A stretch of DNA of 64,000 nucleotides from Streptomyces sp. CG 926 (GCF_003148825.1 NZ_QGGZ01000005.1:372001-436000), one strand, 5' to 3'; counted from the first letter of the stretch, positions 1 to 8,797 are shown. Notes: generated from the sequence alone by a model not told the origin. Numbers and translations: made by a program.

Positions 1-189
1 GCCAGCCCCAAGGGGCAGAAGATGGACTTCACTGAGGAATTCGATGAGGCAACCGGCCTGAGTTTGACCCGGGAGAACTTCAAACGCGGAACTGCCGCGC
101 AATGGGTGAACGGAGTGCAAGTGGTTCTTAAGCGCGACCCGTCCGCTGCGAACGGCTACCGAATCCTCACTTCATATCCCATTCCATAG
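1..189 (+). CDS. C-terminal end of polymorphic RNase A-like toxin (partial)
   Basis: The frame is open from base 1 to a TAG at 187-189 and gives the last 62 residues of a protein whose start lies outside the window. The tail contains VQVVLKRDPSAANGYRIL and ends TSYPIP, which fits the end of the RNase A-like toxin domain of contact-dependent inhibition (CdiA-CT, Pfam RNAse_A_bac) as I remember it. The family cleaves RNA in competitors and sits at the C-terminus of large secreted or surface carriers. The next gene, 22 nt downstream on the same strand, looks like the matching CdiI immunity protein, which is the main support. Catalytic His and Lys residues expected further upstream are not visible. 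An orphan toxin tip cannot be excluded because the delivery part is out of view. Confidence 0.62.
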   Translation, partial: ASPKGQKMDFTEEFDEATGLSLTRENFKRGTAAQWVNGVQVVLKRDPSAANGYRILTSYPIP

Positions 190-211
190 CTCGAGAGTAA
201 GGCGCGAACAG

Positions 212-868
212 GTGACACCGTCGAACGATCGTTTTCGTGAGCTGCGCGACCTCCTGCGCTCTTATACAGTGACTGGCTACGCCTTCGATGACACAGAGGA
301 CCGTCGCGGAGTTGCGCTCAGTGCCTACCTCAGGCAAGCGGCGATCGAGCCCGCGCGCGCAGCCGAGGCGGCAGCCGAAATCGACGATCTCCTCGAGACC
401 GGCCTGTTCAATGATGAGATCGCGGATGATGTCGACCTCTTGCCTCACATCCACCCTCCCCACGGGAAGACGGTGGAAAGCTGTCTTGCCGTCATCGGCG
501 GGCACCTCCGGCAGTTCCTCGCAGAGCCGGAAACTCCCTCCCAGTCGCCCCCTCAAACCTCATGGGAATGGAGAGAGCGTTTTCCGGGACTCCGACACCT
601 GTTGGCGGCATACTTCCATCAAGATTTCTCGCTGGAGTACTCCTCGCACAGGGAGGCTCTGGACGACTACCTTTCAGATGCTTCGGAGAGTGACCTCCGA
701 CAGTTGGCGGGCGAGATCCGTGAATTCATGATCCTCAACGAATCGGATAAAATGCTCGAGGAGTCGGCGGCGACGTTGGGGCTTGGTGTTTTCCCGCCCA
801 AGGGTGTGCGGCTGCGTCAATGGTTGGCGGATGTGCGGGAGATCGTGCTCCATCGAACGGCGGGATGA
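212..868 (+). CDS. CdiI-type immunity protein, two tandem domains
   Basis: This 218-residue acidic, soluble protein starts at GTG 212, ten bases after a GAGAGTAAGG-like ribosome site and 22 nt after the toxin stop. The C-terminal half (about residues 118-215) has the signature FPGLRHLLAAYFHQDF of the CdiI_2 immunity family known from the RNase A-type CdiA toxin of Yersinia kristensenii. The N-terminal half (about residues 6-105) repeats the same layout: FRELRDLLRSY, then an acidic stretch, then a helix ending in a HLRQFLAE segment. It has lost the YFHQD motif. So this appears to be an internal duplication in which one copy has diverged. The inferred role is to bind and neutralise the toxin ending at 189. 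It has no signal peptide or membrane segment. Confidence 0.7.
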   Translation: MTPSNDRFRELRDLLRSYTVTGYAFDDTEDRRGVALSAYLRQAAIEPARAAEAAAEIDDLLETGLFNDEIADDVDLLPHIHPPHGKTVESCLAVIGGHLRQFLAEPETPSQSPPQTSWEWRERFPGLRHLLAAYFHQDFSLEYSSHREALDDYLSDASESDLRQLAGEIREFMILNESDKMLEESAATLGLGVFPPKGVRLRQWLADVREIVLHRTAG

Positions 869-1406
869 ACAGTTGGTAGTCGGCACGGCTTGGCATTCGG
901 TATCCCGGCCCAGCCCTGCCTTGCGGTAACGCCCGCGGTCCGGTGTGTGAGGATTTCGCGTACCGGGTCTGCCTTTGACTGCGGAGACGCGAATCAGGGA
1001 TCGGCCGCAGCAGCCACCCTCCGGCTGGAGAGGCTGGATCGAGGCCGGTCGCACGGATTGCCGGAGGATCGCGGCCGAGCCGAAGGCGTGGCCGTGACCT
1101 GTGGATTCCGGGCGTCCGGGGCGGTAGGGGCGAAGGACTCGGCGGGCGAGGCCGCCCTCGGGATCTGCCGAAGGTGGCCGGCTCGATGGAACCCACGCTC
1201 TCCCACCCGTCGCCGGCCCGATCGCGCAGGCCATCGGAGACGGGCCGCATGTTCGACCAGATGTGGGCCCGGTGGGCCGAGATCGGCGGCCTCGTCCTGG
1301 AACTGATCAACTGACCGTTCGTCACGGGCGGTTTCTGATAGTTGTTTCAGCGGGGTACGGGCGCATGCCCGTAGCGGTGTTCCCCGACACCGCGGGGAGG
1401 ACGCAC
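869..1406. other. Gene-poor interval with possible remnant ORF
   Basis: No convincing gene lies between the immunity gene and the helicase. A 42-codon frame at 1186-1314 (+) ends MFDQMWARWAEIGGLVLELI and might be the tail of a decayed gene, but it has no ribosome site and no family I recognise. A 7-bp-arm inverted repeat (TACGGGC/GCCCGTA) lies at 1356-1373 just before the helicase ribosome site. Longer frames on both strands here overlap each other and have the composition of random GC-rich sequence. Confidence 0.4.
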
Positions 1407-4400
1407 ATGAGCACCACCACTCGGGACGAGATCCTCGCCGGTGAGCAGCGGGCGGTGGACCACGCGTACGACTGCTACACCACGAAACTGGCCGAGCTGA
1501 GCGGCCCCTCGGCGGCCACCGCCTCCGCGAGCGGCAAGGACGGGATCGCCAACCGGGCCGAGGCGGAGGCTCGTGCGGAGGCCTACGGAGGGCTCGGGGA
1601 CGAAGCCCTGGTCTTCTCCCGTGTCGACGCGCCGGAGGACCCGGGTGGGGAGCCCCGGCCGTGGTACATCGGGCGACGCGTCGTCCACGACGCCTCGCGC
1701 GAGCCGGTGGTCCTGCTGTGGACCAGCCCCCTGGCGAAGAGGTGGATCGAGACCCGGCCCGAGAACCCGGGCGAGGTGGTCCTGCGTCGACAGCTCCGTT
1801 GCGTACGGCGGATCGTCAACAGCTACTTCGACGAGATCTCACCGCCGACGCCCGCTCCCGTGCCCGTGCCCGCCGCCGTGCCCGAGCCCCGTCCCACCGC
1901 CGACGACGGCGCGGCGGACGCGAAGGACGCGTCCCCCGCCCCGGAGCGGGTGCCGGCCCCCACCCCCGGCGATGTCGTACGACACCAGCGGCGGAAGTCG
2001 CTCCAGCCGGACGACTTCCTGCTACGGGAGCTCCAGCGGTCCCGCGGCGGTCGGATGCGGGACATCGTCGAGACCATCCGCCGCGACCAGATGGAGCTCG
2101 TCACCGGCTCGCCCTCGGACATCCTCGTCGTGCAGGGCGGCCCCGGTACCGGCAAGTCCGCGGTCGGTCTGCACCGGGTGACCTGGCTCGTCAACAACGA
2201 GCACTTCAAGGCTCAGGACATCCTCGTCATCGGCCCCCACCAGCGGTTCCTCGACTACGTCGGACAGGTCCTCCCCACCCTCGGTACTCGGGACGTCAAC
2301 GCCGTCCAACTGGACCGGGTGTGGGAGGGCGAGATCCTCGGCACCGACTCCCCGAAGACGCGCCTCGTGAAGTCGGACGAACGCATGGCGGCCGTGCTGC
2401 GGCGCCGCGTCGAGAGCGACTACCGCCCCGAGGCTCTCGACGCCCTCACCGTCGACCCCTCCTTCGAGGGCGACGAGCCCGCGATCGTCGTCACCGCGGG
2501 CAGTACGACCCTTCGCGTGCCGAAGTCCGAGGTTCTCGCCCTCCTCGACCGGGCGCACACCGGCGACGGGCCCTTCCGGGAGCGGCGCGACCGTTTCCGC
2601 GGCCTGTTCGTGGACCGGCTTCTCCAGGAGCTCGCCGATGTCGCCCCGCGCCGCGGGCAGGCCGGCACGATCCGCCGCGACCTGGAACGCAACCGCCGGG
2701 TCGAGCGCCTCGTCGACCGCGTCTGGCCGTCCCCCGGCCCCCGGGAGGCTTTGCGTAGCCTCTACGACTCGGCCGACCTCCTAAGGGACTGCGCCGACGG
2801 CATCGTCGGAGAGGACGAGCAGGCGGCCCTGCTGCGGGCTCGGGCCGCCAGCGCCGACGCCGACCCGTGGACCCTCGACGACCACGTCTGCCTCGAAGAG
2901 CTCGGAGTGCTGATCAGCGGCGACACCCCACCGCGATACGGCCACATCGTCGTCGACGAGGCCCAGGACCTCACGCCCATGCAGGCCCGCTCCCTGCGGC
3001 GGCGCTGCGCCGTAGGCGGCTCCATGACCGTCCTGGGCGATCTTGCGCAGGCGACGGGCGTCCACACTCCGACGAGCTGGGACGTGCTCGGCGCGCTCCT
3101 GTCCGACCACGGCGACTGGAGCGTGGCTCAGCTCACCACCAGCTACCGTGTCCCCGCCGAGATCATGGAGTTCGTCGCCCCTCTCGCGCGGACGATCGCA
3201 CCGGACCTGCCCTACCCGCAGGCCGTCAGGGAAGCGGGACCGCACGCGGTACGGACCGTGGCGACAGAGCCGTGGAAGCTGCTCGACGACACGGTCGCCC
3301 ACGCGGCCCGGCTCATGGACACCAACGATGGCAGTACGCCTCGCTCCGTGGCCGTCGTCGTTCCCGACGACTCGGACTGGCTGGACGCCATCAGCGGCAG
3401 GATCGCCGAGGACGGTGACATCGGCGCACCCGACCGTGAGGCGATCTCCGTGCTGGCCGCAGCGCAGGTCAAGGGGATGGAGTACGACCACGTCCTGGTC
3501 GTCGAGCCCGCCACGATCGCCGATCGAGGCCCCGCCGGGCTGCGTCAGTTGTACGTGGCGCTCACCCGCAGCACCCAGAGCCTGACCGTCCTGCACACCG
3601 CCCCGCTGCCGGAGGCGCTCACCGGCACCGGGGACGGCGACGCACCGGCGATGTCCGACGCGGGGCAGGCGGACGGCGCGGCGCCCGGGCTCCCCCGGAT
3701 CGGCACCGACATCAGGGTCGAGGTCGTGGAACGGGCGCCGGGCGGCCGTTACAAGGTGCGGGCCCTGGCCCCGGTGATCGACCGGCCGCTCGTCCTCGGC
3801 GTCCGCCACGGCTCGGTCTCGCCGCGGCGCGGCGAGGAACTGGACTGCTGGGTGTTCGCCAACGAGACGAGCCAGACCGTGCTCACCGCCGACCGGCGTG
3901 GCCGGTCGCCCGTCTCGGAGCGGATGGCCGCCCGCTACGTTGCGGCACTCGACGTGCTCGGAGAACTGGCCGAGGGCGACGGCGATGTTCCTGATGCCCG
4001 CAGCCGTCTCTCCGAACTGCAGGGCATGGCCAATCGCATCCTGCGACGGGACCAGGCCGACTGGGTCGACGTCCTGCACCTGTTCGGAGACCCGGACCGG
4101 GACAGCCTGGCCGTTCTGCGCGACCTCGCCGCCTCGGCCAATCGAGCGCTCAAGGACGGCACCCTGGACACGGGCCGGCTCGTGGAGGAGCTGGCCGCCT
4201 CCGGCTGGGGCGAACCCCTCGCCGCGGCCCGCCGTGCGCTCGCGGCGCGCTTCACCGCCGAGACGGAGCCGGACTCCGACGTACACCTCGTCGCGCAGCG
4301 CCCCGACGAGAAGGGAGAAACACAGATGACCATCGCGGAGACCGCACCGGCACCGAGTAGTACGAGGGAGGGCTTCCTCCACGCCTTGGAAGCGGCTGCC

Positions 4401-4787
4401 GTGGCCGACCGTACGTGCAGGAAGCACGAGGCGGTCCGCCACGCGTTGAAGTCCTCGCTCCTCTGGGCGGACCTTCAGCCGACCGACTCGCCGGTCGTCG
4501 ACGTCAGTTGCGTCACCGAACACGGCCTCTTCCTCTACGAGGCCCTGGGCGCAGGCCGCTCCACCTACGCGGACCTCCGGTCGGGCGCGACCCGGTTGCT
4601 CGAGATCAACCACACGCTGCCCACCGCGGCCGACGGCCTCTACCTCGTTCTCTCCGAACCGCCCGCCGAGGACTGGTCCGCAGGCACGATTCGCGACGTC
4701 TTCCGTGTCAATGTCATCTGGCGCAGCCCGACCGGCTGGGGCGGTGAGAACACGGACGTCGCTCTCGGCTCCTCCGACGGTCCGTGA
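1407..4787 (+). CDS. HelD-like superfamily 1 helicase with C-terminal extension
   Basis: The protein has 1126 residues from ATG 1407, which has GGGGAGG six bases upstream; the frame is open further 5' but without a ribosome site. A helical N-terminus (TTRDEILAGEQRAVD) like the secondary-channel arm of HelD is followed by Walker A GGPGTGKS (residues 244-251). The Walker B VVDEAQD lies near 516, a TTSYRVP motif near 580, and VKGMEYDHVLV with LYVALTR near 690-720. HelD uses ATP to release stalled RNA polymerase from DNA, and this is the likely class, but a DNA-repair UvrD role is possible. About 370 residues after the last helicase motif are unusual: a beta-rich piece, a helical piece and a final unrecognised domain from residue 974. 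An internal ATG at 4326 has its own AAGGGAGA site, so the last 153 residues may also be made separately. Confidence 0.8.
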   Translation: MSTTTRDEILAGEQRAVDHAYDCYTTKLAELSGPSAATASASGKDGIANRAEAEARAEAYGGLGDEALVFSRVDAPEDPGGEPRPWYIGRRVVHDASREPVVLLWTSPLAKRWIETRPENPGEVVLRRQLRCVRRIVNSYFDEISPPTPAPVPVPAAVPEPRPTADDGAADAKDASPAPERVPAPTPGDVVRHQRRKSLQPDDFLLRELQRSRGGRMRDIVETIRRDQMELVTGSPSDILVVQGGPGTGKSAVGLHRVTWLVNNEHFKAQDILVIGPHQRFLDYVGQVLPTLGTRDVNAVQLDRVWEGEILGTDSPKTRLVKSDERMAAVLRRRVESDYRPEALDALTVDPSFEGDEPAIVVTAGSTTLRVPKSEVLALLDRAHTGDGPFRERRDRFRGLFVDRLLQELADVAPRRGQAGTIRRDLERNRRVERLVDRVWPSPGPREALRSLYDSADLLRDCADGIVGEDEQAALLRARAASADADPWTLDDHVCLEELGVLISGDTPPRYGHIVVDEAQDLTPMQARSLRRRCAVGGSMTVLGDLAQATGVHTPTSWDVLGALLSDHGDWSVAQLTTSYRVPAEIMEFVAPLARTIAPDLPYPQAVREAGPHAVRTVATEPWKLLDDTVAHAARLMDTNDGSTPRSVAVVVPDDSDWLDAISGRIAEDGDIGAPDREAISVLAAAQVKGMEYDHVLVVEPATIADRGPAGLRQLYVALTRSTQSLTVLHTAPLPEALTGTGDGDAPAMSDAGQADGAAPGLPRIGTDIRVEVVERAPGGRYKVRALAPVIDRPLVLGVRHGSVSPRRGEELDCWVFANETSQTVLTADRRGRSPVSERMAARYVAALDVLGELAEGDGDVPDARSRLSELQGMANRILRRDQADWVDVLHLFGDPDRDSLAVLRDLAASANRALKDGTLDTGRLVEELAASGWGEPLAAARRALAARFTAETEPDSDVHLVAQRPDEKGETQMTIAETAPAPSSTREGFLHALEAAAVADRTCRKHEAVRHALKSSLLWADLQPTDSPVVDVSCVTEHGLFLYEALGAGRSTYADLRSGATRLLEINHTLPTAADGLYLVLSEPPAEDWSAGTIRDVFRVNVIWRSPTGWGGENTDVALGSSDGP

Positions 4788-4805
4788 TCGGCGACAGCTG
4801 TAGCT

Positions 4806-4842
4806 CGGTTCACCGCCGCATCCCCGTTGTGCGGGTGAACCG
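4806..4842 (+). terminator. Hairpin after HelD-like gene
   Basis: The arms CGGTTCACC (4806-4814) and GGTGAACCG (4834-4842) form a 9-bp stem 18 nt after the helicase stop. There is no U tract, as is common in streptomycetes. Confidence 0.5.
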
Positions 4843-4881
4843 GTGTGCGGCATTACGCCACTGCGCGGCGGCCGCGGCTAC

Positions 4882-4887
4882 TACGCT
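4882..4887 (+). promoter_or_regulatory. Probable -10 box for leaderless EcsC gene
   Basis: TACGCT fits the actinobacterial TANNNT -10 box. Its last base is six bases before the ATG at 4894, and no Shine-Dalgarno sequence fits in between, so transcription probably starts at or next to the start codon. No clear -35 is visible. Confidence 0.45.
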
Positions 4888-4893
4888 CGCGAT

Positions 4894-6015
4894 ATGACAG
4901 CTCCCTCGGACTACGAACTCGCGGCATGGCGTGACATCCAACGGTTCAAGGGCCGTCCTCTGTCACGGGTGATGAGGAACGCCGGCGAGCAAGTGGCCAC
5001 CGGCGCCGCGGAACTCGGCAAGCGCGCCACGAAGTACTTGGAGAACCATCCGCGGGCCCAATCGGCGGTTTCGCGTGGGCAGGACATCGCTGCCAAGGGC
5101 GCTCGCAAGGTCAGCGCCGGGGCTCGCGGAGCCACCGATGCCCTCCCCGACTGGAGCGGCACCGCCTTCCAGTCGGTGCGGCAGACGGTGGGGCGGGTGT
5201 CGAGAGCGGGACTCTCCTCCAAACGCGTGGTGACGCTTCACAAGAAGCGCGGGCACGACGTCGCATCCCTGTCCGATCTGCGCCGCCTCGACCTCGAGCA
5301 GGTCGACGCCGTACGTGGACGAGCCGCGAGTTGGTTCTACCCGGCCGCCGCAGCGCTCTCCGGAGCCGGTGCAGGCCTGGTGATCTCCGGAGGACAGCTC
5401 GCCGTCGCCGCCTCCGCCGGCGCCGCGGCCGCGCCTTCGGGAGGCGCGATCGTCGGCGCGTTCACGGCTGATGCCGCGGTCGTCCTCGGGCTCGCGTCCC
5501 GCTCCGTCGGCCAGATATCGCTGCTCTACGGCTACGACCCCGAAGAGCCCTCCGAGAAGCTCTTCGTGATGTCTGTCGTCAACGCCGGGACGGCGACGTC
5601 GGCCACCGCCAAGAACGCTGCGATGGCCGACATCTCACGACTCACCCAAGCCCTCGTCCGAGGCAAGGCGTGGGACGTTCTGAACGAGGCGGTCGTGGCC
5701 AAGGTCTCCGCGCAGTTCGCGAAGGCATTCGGTTTCCGCCTCACCAAGAAGGGACTCGGCAAGGCCGTACCCGCGTTCGGGATCATCGTCGGCGGGACCC
5801 TCAACTGGACCACCTTGGAGTCGATCGTCGACGCTGCCGACATGGCGTACAGGCGGCGATTCCTCCTCGAGAAGTACCCGCATCTCGGTGAGGGGGAGGA
5901 CTCCGGATCGTTCCCCGATGTCGGTCCGGACGCCCCGGACACCCCGGACGACGCCGACGAGGAGATCAGCCTGCTCGGCGAGCTTGCGGAGGCGGGCGGG
6001 CCCGACCTCCGCTGA
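4894..6015 (+). CDS. EcsC family protein
   Basis: The protein has 373 residues from ATG 4894. The frame opens 51 nt earlier, but the only promoter-like box lies right before 4894. The N-terminal 90 residues are basic and helical, with KRATKYLENHPRAQSA. The central region has a glycine/alanine-rich hydrophobic stretch (about residues 145-185), then VLGLASRSVGQISLLYGYDP, which is characteristic of the EcsC family (Pfam EcsC). A second hydrophobic segment, KAVPAFGIIVGGTLNWTTLE, lies near 290-310 and is followed by an acidic tail rich in Asp. EcsC was named in the Bacillus Ecs ABC operon but its biochemical role is unknown; many actinobacterial members stand alone. It probably associates with the membrane. 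It lies 106 nt after the helicase gene and may be transcribed separately. Confidence 0.8.
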   Translation: MTAPSDYELAAWRDIQRFKGRPLSRVMRNAGEQVATGAAELGKRATKYLENHPRAQSAVSRGQDIAAKGARKVSAGARGATDALPDWSGTAFQSVRQTVGRVSRAGLSSKRVVTLHKKRGHDVASLSDLRRLDLEQVDAVRGRAASWFYPAAAALSGAGAGLVISGGQLAVAASAGAAAAPSGGAIVGAFTADAAVVLGLASRSVGQISLLYGYDPEEPSEKLFVMSVVNAGTATSATAKNAAMADISRLTQALVRGKAWDVLNEAVVAKVSAQFAKAFGFRLTKKGLGKAVPAFGIIVGGTLNWTTLESIVDAADMAYRRRFLLEKYPHLGEGEDSGSFPDVGPDAPDTPDDADEEISLLGELAEAGGPDLR

Positions 6016-6143
6016 AGCGAGGACCGACGGGCGCCGTTCGATCCTGCGCCGCGGGCGGGTGGCGGTGAACCATTCTTGCCTCGAAGGTCTCTTACCGTCC
6101 GGGCGAGGCGGATGGGCCGTCGGCGGGCAGGGAACGGGGACGC

Positions 6144-7004
6144 ATGGCCGGGGCGGGGATGAGGGTCGGTGGCGCCACCGTGACGGCGCTGCTGCTGATG
6201 ATGATGACGGCCACGAGTGCCTTCGCCGCGCAGGCCGCGGATCCGCCTGCCGAGCTGTTCGACGGGGCCGAGGTGTCGGCGCGTCCCGGTGAGCGCCTCA
6301 CGCTCAGGTCACCCTCGTACCTGCCCGGGTGGATCGGGGACCGGGTGGTCTCCAAGGTCTTCGTCCGGCCCGGGACGCTGCGGATGCGCGATCCGGCCGT
6401 CACCGCAGAGGCCGTCGTGGCGTGTGACACCCGGCCAGGCGTGTATCAGGTCGGGAGGACAAGGCCGGAGCCCGACGGCGGGCCCGACGACGACGCTGCT
6501 CCTTGGGTGACCGTCAAGGTCGTGGACATCGACGACGCCGAGCGGGCGGCCTGCCCCGCGAAGGTCGCGGCCTATCCTCCCGAACGGGTGGAGGAGCAGT
6601 GGCCCGCCAGTGCGTCCTGGCCGCAATCGCCTTGGGATGTAAGGACGTTCCGGCCCGGCGAGAAGGTGACGCCGACGGAGATCGTGCGCGGCTACGACGA
6701 GGCCCTGACCTCGCGGGGCTTCACCGGCCGGCCCGTCATGCGGGGGACCAAGGCGGTCGTGACGGCGACGGCGACCATTCGCTGCGACGCCGAGCCGGGT
6801 CTGTACGAGGTCCGCTGGGTCGGCGCGGACGAGGTCTGGGCCCGCTATCGGGTGGCCCCGGTCGACGACGCGACCCGCGCCTCCTGTCAGGACGGGACGG
6901 GAGGCTGGTCCAGCTGGCCGATCGGCGGCGCGGCCGCCGCCTTGGGCGCTGTGGGCGCGGGGGCCTACCTCCTGGCCCGGCGCCGTCGCACCCCGGGCCG
7001 CTGA
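6144..7004 (+). CDS. Secreted, C-terminally anchored two-repeat protein
   Basis: The protein has 286 residues with a signal peptide (MRVGGATVTALLLMMM then ATSAFAAQA) and a C-terminal membrane helix (IGGAAAALGAVGAGAYLL) followed by RRRR, so it is exported and held in the membrane facing out. The ectodomain seems to be two related modules of about 110 residues. Each begins with an RPGE motif (residues about 50 and 171), has a central ACDTRPGVYQV / IRCDAEPGLYEV motif, and ends VDIDDAERAACP / VDDATRASCQ. The paired cysteines in each module could form disulfides. The start at 6144 has GGGAACGGGG upstream; Met6 at 6159 is an alternative. I do not recognise a named family. The matching motif spacing makes an internal duplication likely. 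Confidence 0.7.
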   Translation: MAGAGMRVGGATVTALLLMMMTATSAFAAQAADPPAELFDGAEVSARPGERLTLRSPSYLPGWIGDRVVSKVFVRPGTLRMRDPAVTAEAVVACDTRPGVYQVGRTRPEPDGGPDDDAAPWVTVKVVDIDDAERAACPAKVAAYPPERVEEQWPASASWPQSPWDVRTFRPGEKVTPTEIVRGYDEALTSRGFTGRPVMRGTKAVVTATATIRCDAEPGLYEVRWVGADEVWARYRVAPVDDATRASCQDGTGGWSSWPIGGAAAALGAVGAGAYLLARRRRTPGR

Positions 7005-7066
7005 TCGCGCCCCGTTGATCCCGCACCGCCCACACCGCACCACATCGAATCGAAGCGGCCGTTGGA

Positions 7067-7072
7067 TAGGAT
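7067..7072 (+). promoter_or_regulatory. -10 box, probable leaderless start
   Basis: TAGGAT is a near-perfect actinobacterial -10 box, six bases before the ATG of the phosphopantetheinyl transferase, with no ribosome site between. This layout is typical of leaderless streptomycete transcripts. Confidence 0.55.
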
Positions 7073-7078
7073 TTCCGG

Positions 7079-7807
7079 ATGACCACACCCGCAGGCCTCA
7101 GTTCCGTCGCGTTGCGGCTCGACCGGCCCGTCGGGGCGCAGCGGATGCCCGCCCTCGGTGAGGCGCTGGTGCGGTTCGTGGACGCCGCGACGCAGGCCCC
7201 CTTCGCGGAACGCCTCGCGCCCGACGTGCTCGACGAGGCCGAGCGCCGACGCGCCGACCGGTTCGTGCGTCCCCAGGACCGCGGCTCGTACCTGGTCGCG
7301 CACGTGACGCTGAGGCTGTTGCTGGGCGCCCTCCTCGACACCGCGCCGCGCGATCTGGTGATGACCCGCGAGGCCTGTCCCGAGTGCGGCGGCCCGGACG
7401 GGCGGCCGGCTCTCGTGGGCGGCCGCGCCCAGTTCTCCCTGTCGCACAGCCGCGACGCGGTCTTCGTGGCCTGCGCGTCCACGCCGGTCGGCGTGGACGT
7501 GGAGGCCCTGCCGGCGCCGCGGGTGGTGGCGCAGAGCGAGGAGTTCTTCCACCCCGACGAGAGCGCCGAACTGGCCGCGCTCCCCGAGGCCGAGCGCCCG
7601 GTGGCCTTCGCCCGTCTCTGGGCGCGTAAGGAGGCCCATCTCAAGGGCACCGGAGCGGGACTGGGGCACGAAGGCCACCGGAACTACCTGGGAACCGGCC
7701 CGGCCGGCGATTCCGTCCCCCCGCACTGGTCCCTCACCGACCTGCCGGCCCCCGAGGGTTACGCCGCCGCGCTCGCGCTGCGCGCCCCCTCGGTGACCTG
7801 GCGCTGA
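7079..7807 (+). CDS. 4'-phosphopantetheinyl transferase, Sfp type
   Basis: The enzyme moves the phosphopantetheine arm of coenzyme A onto a serine of carrier proteins of polyketide, nonribosomal peptide or fatty acid synthases. It has 242 residues, the usual size of the two-lobed Sfp class. The magnesium-binding motif GVDVE lies near residues 138-142 and the second signature WARKEAHLKGTG near 181-192, with FSLSHSRD upstream; these define the family. The start is ATG 7079 directly behind a -10 box. No synthase is next to it, but a FabH plus thioesterase pair lies 7 kb downstream and may hint at secondary metabolism. Confidence 0.92.
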   Translation: MTTPAGLSSVALRLDRPVGAQRMPALGEALVRFVDAATQAPFAERLAPDVLDEAERRRADRFVRPQDRGSYLVAHVTLRLLLGALLDTAPRDLVMTREACPECGGPDGRPALVGGRAQFSLSHSRDAVFVACASTPVGVDVEALPAPRVVAQSEEFFHPDESAELAALPEAERPVAFARLWARKEAHLKGTGAGLGHEGHRNYLGTGPAGDSVPPHWSLTDLPAPEGYAAALALRAPSVTWR

Positions 7808-7811
7808 GGCC

Positions 7812-7853
7812 CGTACCGGGAATCCCGTACCGGGAGCCTCGTACCGGGTCCTC
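7812..7853 (+). repeat. Three tandem 14-bp repeats
   Basis: Three head-to-tail copies of CGTACCGGG plus five variable bases start at 7812, 7826 and 7840, immediately after the phosphopantetheinyl transferase stop. Confidence 0.8.
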
Positions 7854-7892
7854 CCCTCGGACGCCGTCCACCCGCTGGAGATCGACCCCACC

Positions 7893-8774
7893 GTGAACAC
7901 CGGCTACCACCTGCTCACCGTCGACGCCCTCGACCCCCAGGTCATGGCCGCCGCACTCGCCCGGTGCTTCGGCGTGGCGGTCGCCGATGTCGGGGTGGCC
8001 CACGCCGACGCCGATGCCGAACTGCGGGACTGGACCGCGCCCGTCCTGTGCACCTACGACGTGTGCTTCGGTGACCTGGCCCGGTCGCTCGACGTCTACG
8101 CCCAGCACCAGGTCGCCGATCAGCCGGCGGAGTCCGAGGTCGCCGCGCGGTTCGCGAAGGCCGCCGGGACGACCGTCCTGTTCTCCGCCGTGGAGGCGTA
8201 TCCGAGTGCCTACTGGGCGGCGACGCCCGAGGGCCTCCTCACCCGGGTCCGGCTCGAACCGTCCGACGACGAGCCGCCGCTCCTCACGGTCGACAGCGCC
8301 GAGGCGCCGCTCCCGCAGCTGCCCCACGCGGTCGTCGAGCGGTTCGCCGAGATCGTTCGGGAGCAGCGGCCGCCGTCCCCGGTGGCCCAGGCCTTCATGG
8401 CGTCGGCGGCACGACGGTGGCCCGATGACGGGCCGCACCAGTCCCTGGAGGGTCCCCTCATCGTGTGGGAGAGGCTGATCCTGCAGATGGAATCCGGCTG
8501 GGCGCCCTCGGGCTGGTATCCGGCCGACCTCTACCGGGAACGCCTCGAAGCCCGCGACGAGCTCGCCCGTATCGGTGCCGGGCTGCCGCCGGAGGTCCGC
8601 CGGCTGCTCGACGACGCGGTGGCCGGGCTGGACCTACGGTTCGTCCGGGCGACGGAGGAGGACCCGTCGGGGAGGCTCGTCGAGGAGCTGACGGGCGGCC
8701 GGCCCCCGGGACGGGCCGGCCTCGGCCGGTGGTGGTACCGGCGACCGGATCCCGCCCCCTGGGAACAGGCCTGA
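7893..8774 (+). CDS. Conserved hypothetical protein
   Basis: The protein has 293 residues from GTG 7893. It is soluble and acidic, with no signal peptide or membrane helix. The first 200 residues look like an alpha/beta fold (TVDALDPQVMAAALARCFGV, then VLCTYDVCFGDLARSLDVYA and TTVLFSAVEAYPSAYWAATP). The rest is helical and tryptophan-rich (ESGWAPSGWYPADLYRE, GRWWYRRPDP). This arrangement resembles proteins scored as unknown in streptomycetes; I recognise no catalytic motif. The ribosome site is poor and a start further upstream is blocked by the repeats. It may follow the transferase gene in one transcript, 85 nt apart. Confidence 0.6.
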   Translation: MNTGYHLLTVDALDPQVMAAALARCFGVAVADVGVAHADADAELRDWTAPVLCTYDVCFGDLARSLDVYAQHQVADQPAESEVAARFAKAAGTTVLFSAVEAYPSAYWAATPEGLLTRVRLEPSDDEPPLLTVDSAEAPLPQLPHAVVERFAEIVREQRPPSPVAQAFMASAARRWPDDGPHQSLEGPLIVWERLILQMESGWAPSGWYPADLYRERLEARDELARIGAGLPPEVRRLLDDAVAGLDLRFVRATEEDPSGRLVEELTGGRPPGRAGLGRWWYRRPDPAPWEQA

Positions 8775-8793
8775 ACGGGCCTGAACAGGCCTG
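8764..8793 (+). repeat. Three tandem 10-bp repeats across a stop codon
   Basis: AACAGGCCTG, AACGGGCCTG and AACAGGCCTG lie head to tail and span the stop codon of the 7893-8774 gene. Confidence 0.75.
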
Positions 8794-8797
8794 ACCC

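Noticed and set aside
890..1306. Plus-strand frame of 138 codons in the gap after the immunity gene
   Set aside because: No ribosome site, no family features, and random composition; overlapping frames on the other strand are equally long.
2781..4853. 690-codon frame on the minus strand opposite the helicase
   Set aside because: It is the antisense shadow of a gene with full helicase motifs; no motif or ribosome site supports it.
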